From assembly GCA_017942165.1 (NCBI GenBank), contig JAGKSB010000003.1, forward strand, positions 186,001 through 250,000: a stretch of 64,000 nt of DNA. Direction: 5' to 3'. The DNA is from Rhinopithecimicrobium faecis. GTDB lineage: Bacteria; Bacteroidota; Bacteroidia; Sphingobacteriales; Sphingobacteriaceae. This document shows, in pieces, positions 62,680 through 64,000 of the stretch. The translations under genes and the position numbers were made by a program. Under the pieces are notes generated by a model. That model was not told where the DNA came from, ran no database searches, and saw only the letters and a list, made by a program, of their open reading frames with translations. Position 1 is the first letter of the stretch. Every line of letters starts with the position of its first letter.

Positions 62680-63240
62680 TTATGCTTGTTCAAATAATTC
62701 TTTTAAACTACGTTTCGTTTTACGAACCTTCGCCTCTAACTCAGCACGCATATTCATATTTATCACTCCTTTTCCTTCTTCGAAATTGTCCTTAAAACTT
62801 GGTAAAGAGAAGGAATCTAATACATTCGCGCCATCCCAGGTAATTCGATTTACCGCAGTATTTAATACCGTTGCTGCGCCCATTGCGCCCGGAGAAGTCG
62901 CTAATAAAAATACGGGCTTGCTGTTGAATAGTTTTCGCCCTGGAATGCGCGATACCCAGTCGATAATATTTTTGTAGGCTGCGCAATAACTCCCATTGTG
63001 CTCAGCTAAGGAAATTAAGAGAAAATCTGCACAGTCAATTTTCGTAGCAAAATCTTTGGCCGCTTGTGGGATGCCTTCTGAAAGCTCACGATCGATGGAA
63101 AATAAGGGCATCTCATAATCGTTCAGATCTAAAATTTCAATGACATCCTCAGGCTCTTTATAATACTTGGATACTGAAGTAACAAATTTCTTGTTGATAG
63201 ACTGCGAACTATTGCTCGCCGCGAAAGCTAAAATATTCAT
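62680..63240 (-). CDS. NADPH-dependent FMN reductase family protein
   Basis: Flavodoxin-like NAD(P)H:FMN oxidoreductase, about 186 residues. I start at ATG 63240, giving MNILAFAASNSSQSINKKF with the phosphate-binding loop of the family at once; earlier in-frame Met codons (63300) lead through a lysine-rich stretch that looks non-coding. The family block FLLISLAEHNGSYCAAYKNIIDWVSR (~73-98) has the conserved NGS/YK region, followed by KPVFLLATSPGAMGA (~107-121). It could reduce flavins, quinones or azo compounds. The DJ-1/PfpI gene starts 90 bp downstream. Confidence 0.88.
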   Translation of the reverse strand: MNILAFAASNSSQSINKKFVTSVSKYYKEPEDVIEILDLNDYEMPLFSIDRELSEGIPQAAKDFATKIDCADFLLISLAEHNGSYCAAYKNIIDWVSRIPGRKLFNSKPVFLLATSPGAMGAATVLNTAVNRITWDGANVLDSFSLPSFKDNFEEGKGVINMNMRAELEAKVRKTKRSLKELFEQA

Positions 63241-63318
63241 CCTGTAAATTGTTTTATTTTGATGTTCAAACTTATAATTTTTAAAAGACATTCTTGTCAA
63301 CGGATTGTAGAAAATGCA

Positions 63319-64000
63319 TTAAAAACGCTCATGCATACCTATAAATCCGGTTAATCCACCGGTATGAATAAGTAGGATGCGGGATCCTGCGGGAAAATAG
63401 CCCTGCTGCGCGAGATCTTCAACGGCATAACAGAGTTTTCCCGTATACGTAGGCTCTATAAGAATCCCTGTATCGGCCACGAAATCTTTAATAAATGTTA
63501 GTAGGGCAGGTTTCGTACGCGCATAGCCCCCAAAATGGTAGTCAACATGTAGGGTGACATCCTTTGCTGAGGGAGCAAGCTTCTGAACCTCCATTTGGAT
63601 AAATTCCCCTCCCTTCAATACGGGGATAACATGAATCTGGGTGGTCAGTAAACTATTTTCCACTCCTAAAGCCAAGCCCGCCGCAGTGGTTCCTGTGCCT
63701 GCAGCGCAGAAAATATAATCGTACTTCTCCGTAAGCTCTGCAATTAACTCGCTACAGCCAAGGGCCCCTAAAGCACCGTAGCCTCCTTCATCGATAAAAT
63801 AGCTGCTCTCGGTTGCATAGCGCCTGTAGAGCGCCTCCTTGTCTTTGTAATCTTCCCGAGAGACAAAAATTAGCTGCATACCATAGACTTTGCATAAGGA
63901 TAGTACAGGATTGGACACTTCCTCCCCACGTATAATGGCGGTCGCTTGGAAGTTGAATTTTGCCGCTGCCGCAGCTGTAGCAAGGATATGATTGGACCAT
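63319..64000 (-). CDS. ACC deaminase / D-cysteine desulfhydrase family PLP enzyme, C-terminal part (cut by window edge)
   Basis: Fold type II PLP enzyme related to 1-aminocyclopropane-1-carboxylate deaminase and D-cysteine desulfhydrase. The frame is open through base 64000, so the N-terminus with the PLP-binding Lys lies outside. The visible part starts WSNHILATAAAAAKFNFQATAII, where SNH is the conserved substrate-binding motif after that Lys. IFCAAGTGTTAAGLALG (~PLP phosphate loop) and the ILLIHTGGLTGFIG end follow. A GTG at 63918 could be mistaken for a start but lies mid-domain. Whether the substrate is ACC, D-cysteine or another D-amino acid cannot be told. Confidence 0.87.
   Translation of the reverse strand, partial: WSNHILATAAAAAKFNFQATAIIRGEEVSNPVLSLCKVYGMQLIFVSREDYKDKEALYRRYATESSYFIDEGGYGALGALGCSELIAELTEKYDYIFCAAGTGTTAAGLALGVENSLLTTQIHVIPVLKGGEFIQMEVQKLAPSAKDVTLHVDYHFGGYARTKPALLTFIKDFVADTGILIEPTYTGKLCYAVEDLAQQGYFPAGSRILLIHTGGLTGFIGMHERF

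Noticed and set aside
63788..64000. Second minus-strand frame overlapping the end of the window
   Set aside because: It is out of frame with the conserved WSNH...IIRG sequence of the PLP enzyme, which runs to the window end in the other frame.

Overview
The window is a chromosomal stretch of a Bacteroidota bacterium, most likely a pigmented member of the Sphingobacteriaceae (inference). The grounds are: a zeaxanthin-type carotenoid operon of crtI-crtB-idi-crtZ-crtY; a fused SecDF; YceI, DUF2141, GMC and M16 families of Bacteroidota type; few Shine-Dalgarno sequences; and several upstream regions carrying the Bacteroidota -7 promoter motif TAnnTTTG. Composition is moderately AT-rich. Genes are densely packed and many intergenic gaps end in strong hairpin terminators. 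I saw no rRNA, tRNA, CRISPR array, prophage or intact insertion sequence.

Layout. 1-6 kb: the N-terminal part of valS (minus) diverges from two tandem LTA-synthase-like sulfatase-fold membrane enzymes. 6-11.5 kb: sucA-sucB (2-oxoglutarate dehydrogenase E1 and E2) and a DASH-type cryptochrome, all minus. 11.7-16.5 kb: an atypical SDR protein, a UbiD-family decarboxylase and asparagine synthetase asnB. 16.6-23 kb: dipeptidyl peptidase IV, folB, a small heat-shock protein, an AarF/UbiB kinase and an aldo/keto reductase. 23-29 kb: an RND drug-efflux operon whose pump gene is fused in frame to its outer-membrane channel. 29-32.3 kb: YceI and a pair of putative DNA-repair genes (radical SAM plus DUF4130). 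32.8-37 kb: Gfo/Idh/MocA and GMC oxidoreductases and an exported protein. 37-45 kb: a heavy-metal RND operon preceded by its two-component system, with queE upstream. 45.7-50.6 kb: a DUF2141 protein and the carotenoid operon. 51-58 kb: a catalytic/non-catalytic M16 peptidase pair and secDF. 58-64 kb: a small outer-membrane protein, guaB, a Crp/Fnr regulator, small unknowns, a DJ-1/PfpI protein, an FMN reductase and a truncated ACC deaminase/D-cysteine desulfhydrase relative.

How the genes work together. The metal-efflux block is a self-contained sensor-regulator-exporter module, with a candidate regulator-binding direct repeat in front of the exporter genes. The carotenoid operon carries all steps from isopentenyl diphosphate isomerisation to zeaxanthin except GGPP synthase, and its genes overlap or nearly abut. 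The two M16 genes look like one heterodimeric protease.

Most unusual features. (1) The 1514-residue RND-OMF fusion contains an internal methionine followed by a complete lipoprotein signal peptide and lipobox exactly at the junction, so one gene may still yield two proteins. (2) Short tandem repeats with a period of 19-21 bp sit at or just behind stop codons at several unrelated genes. (3) A promoter-like motif followed about 30 bp later by an intrinsic terminator, with no ORF, may be a small RNA gene. All calls are by eye; no database search or folding was run.
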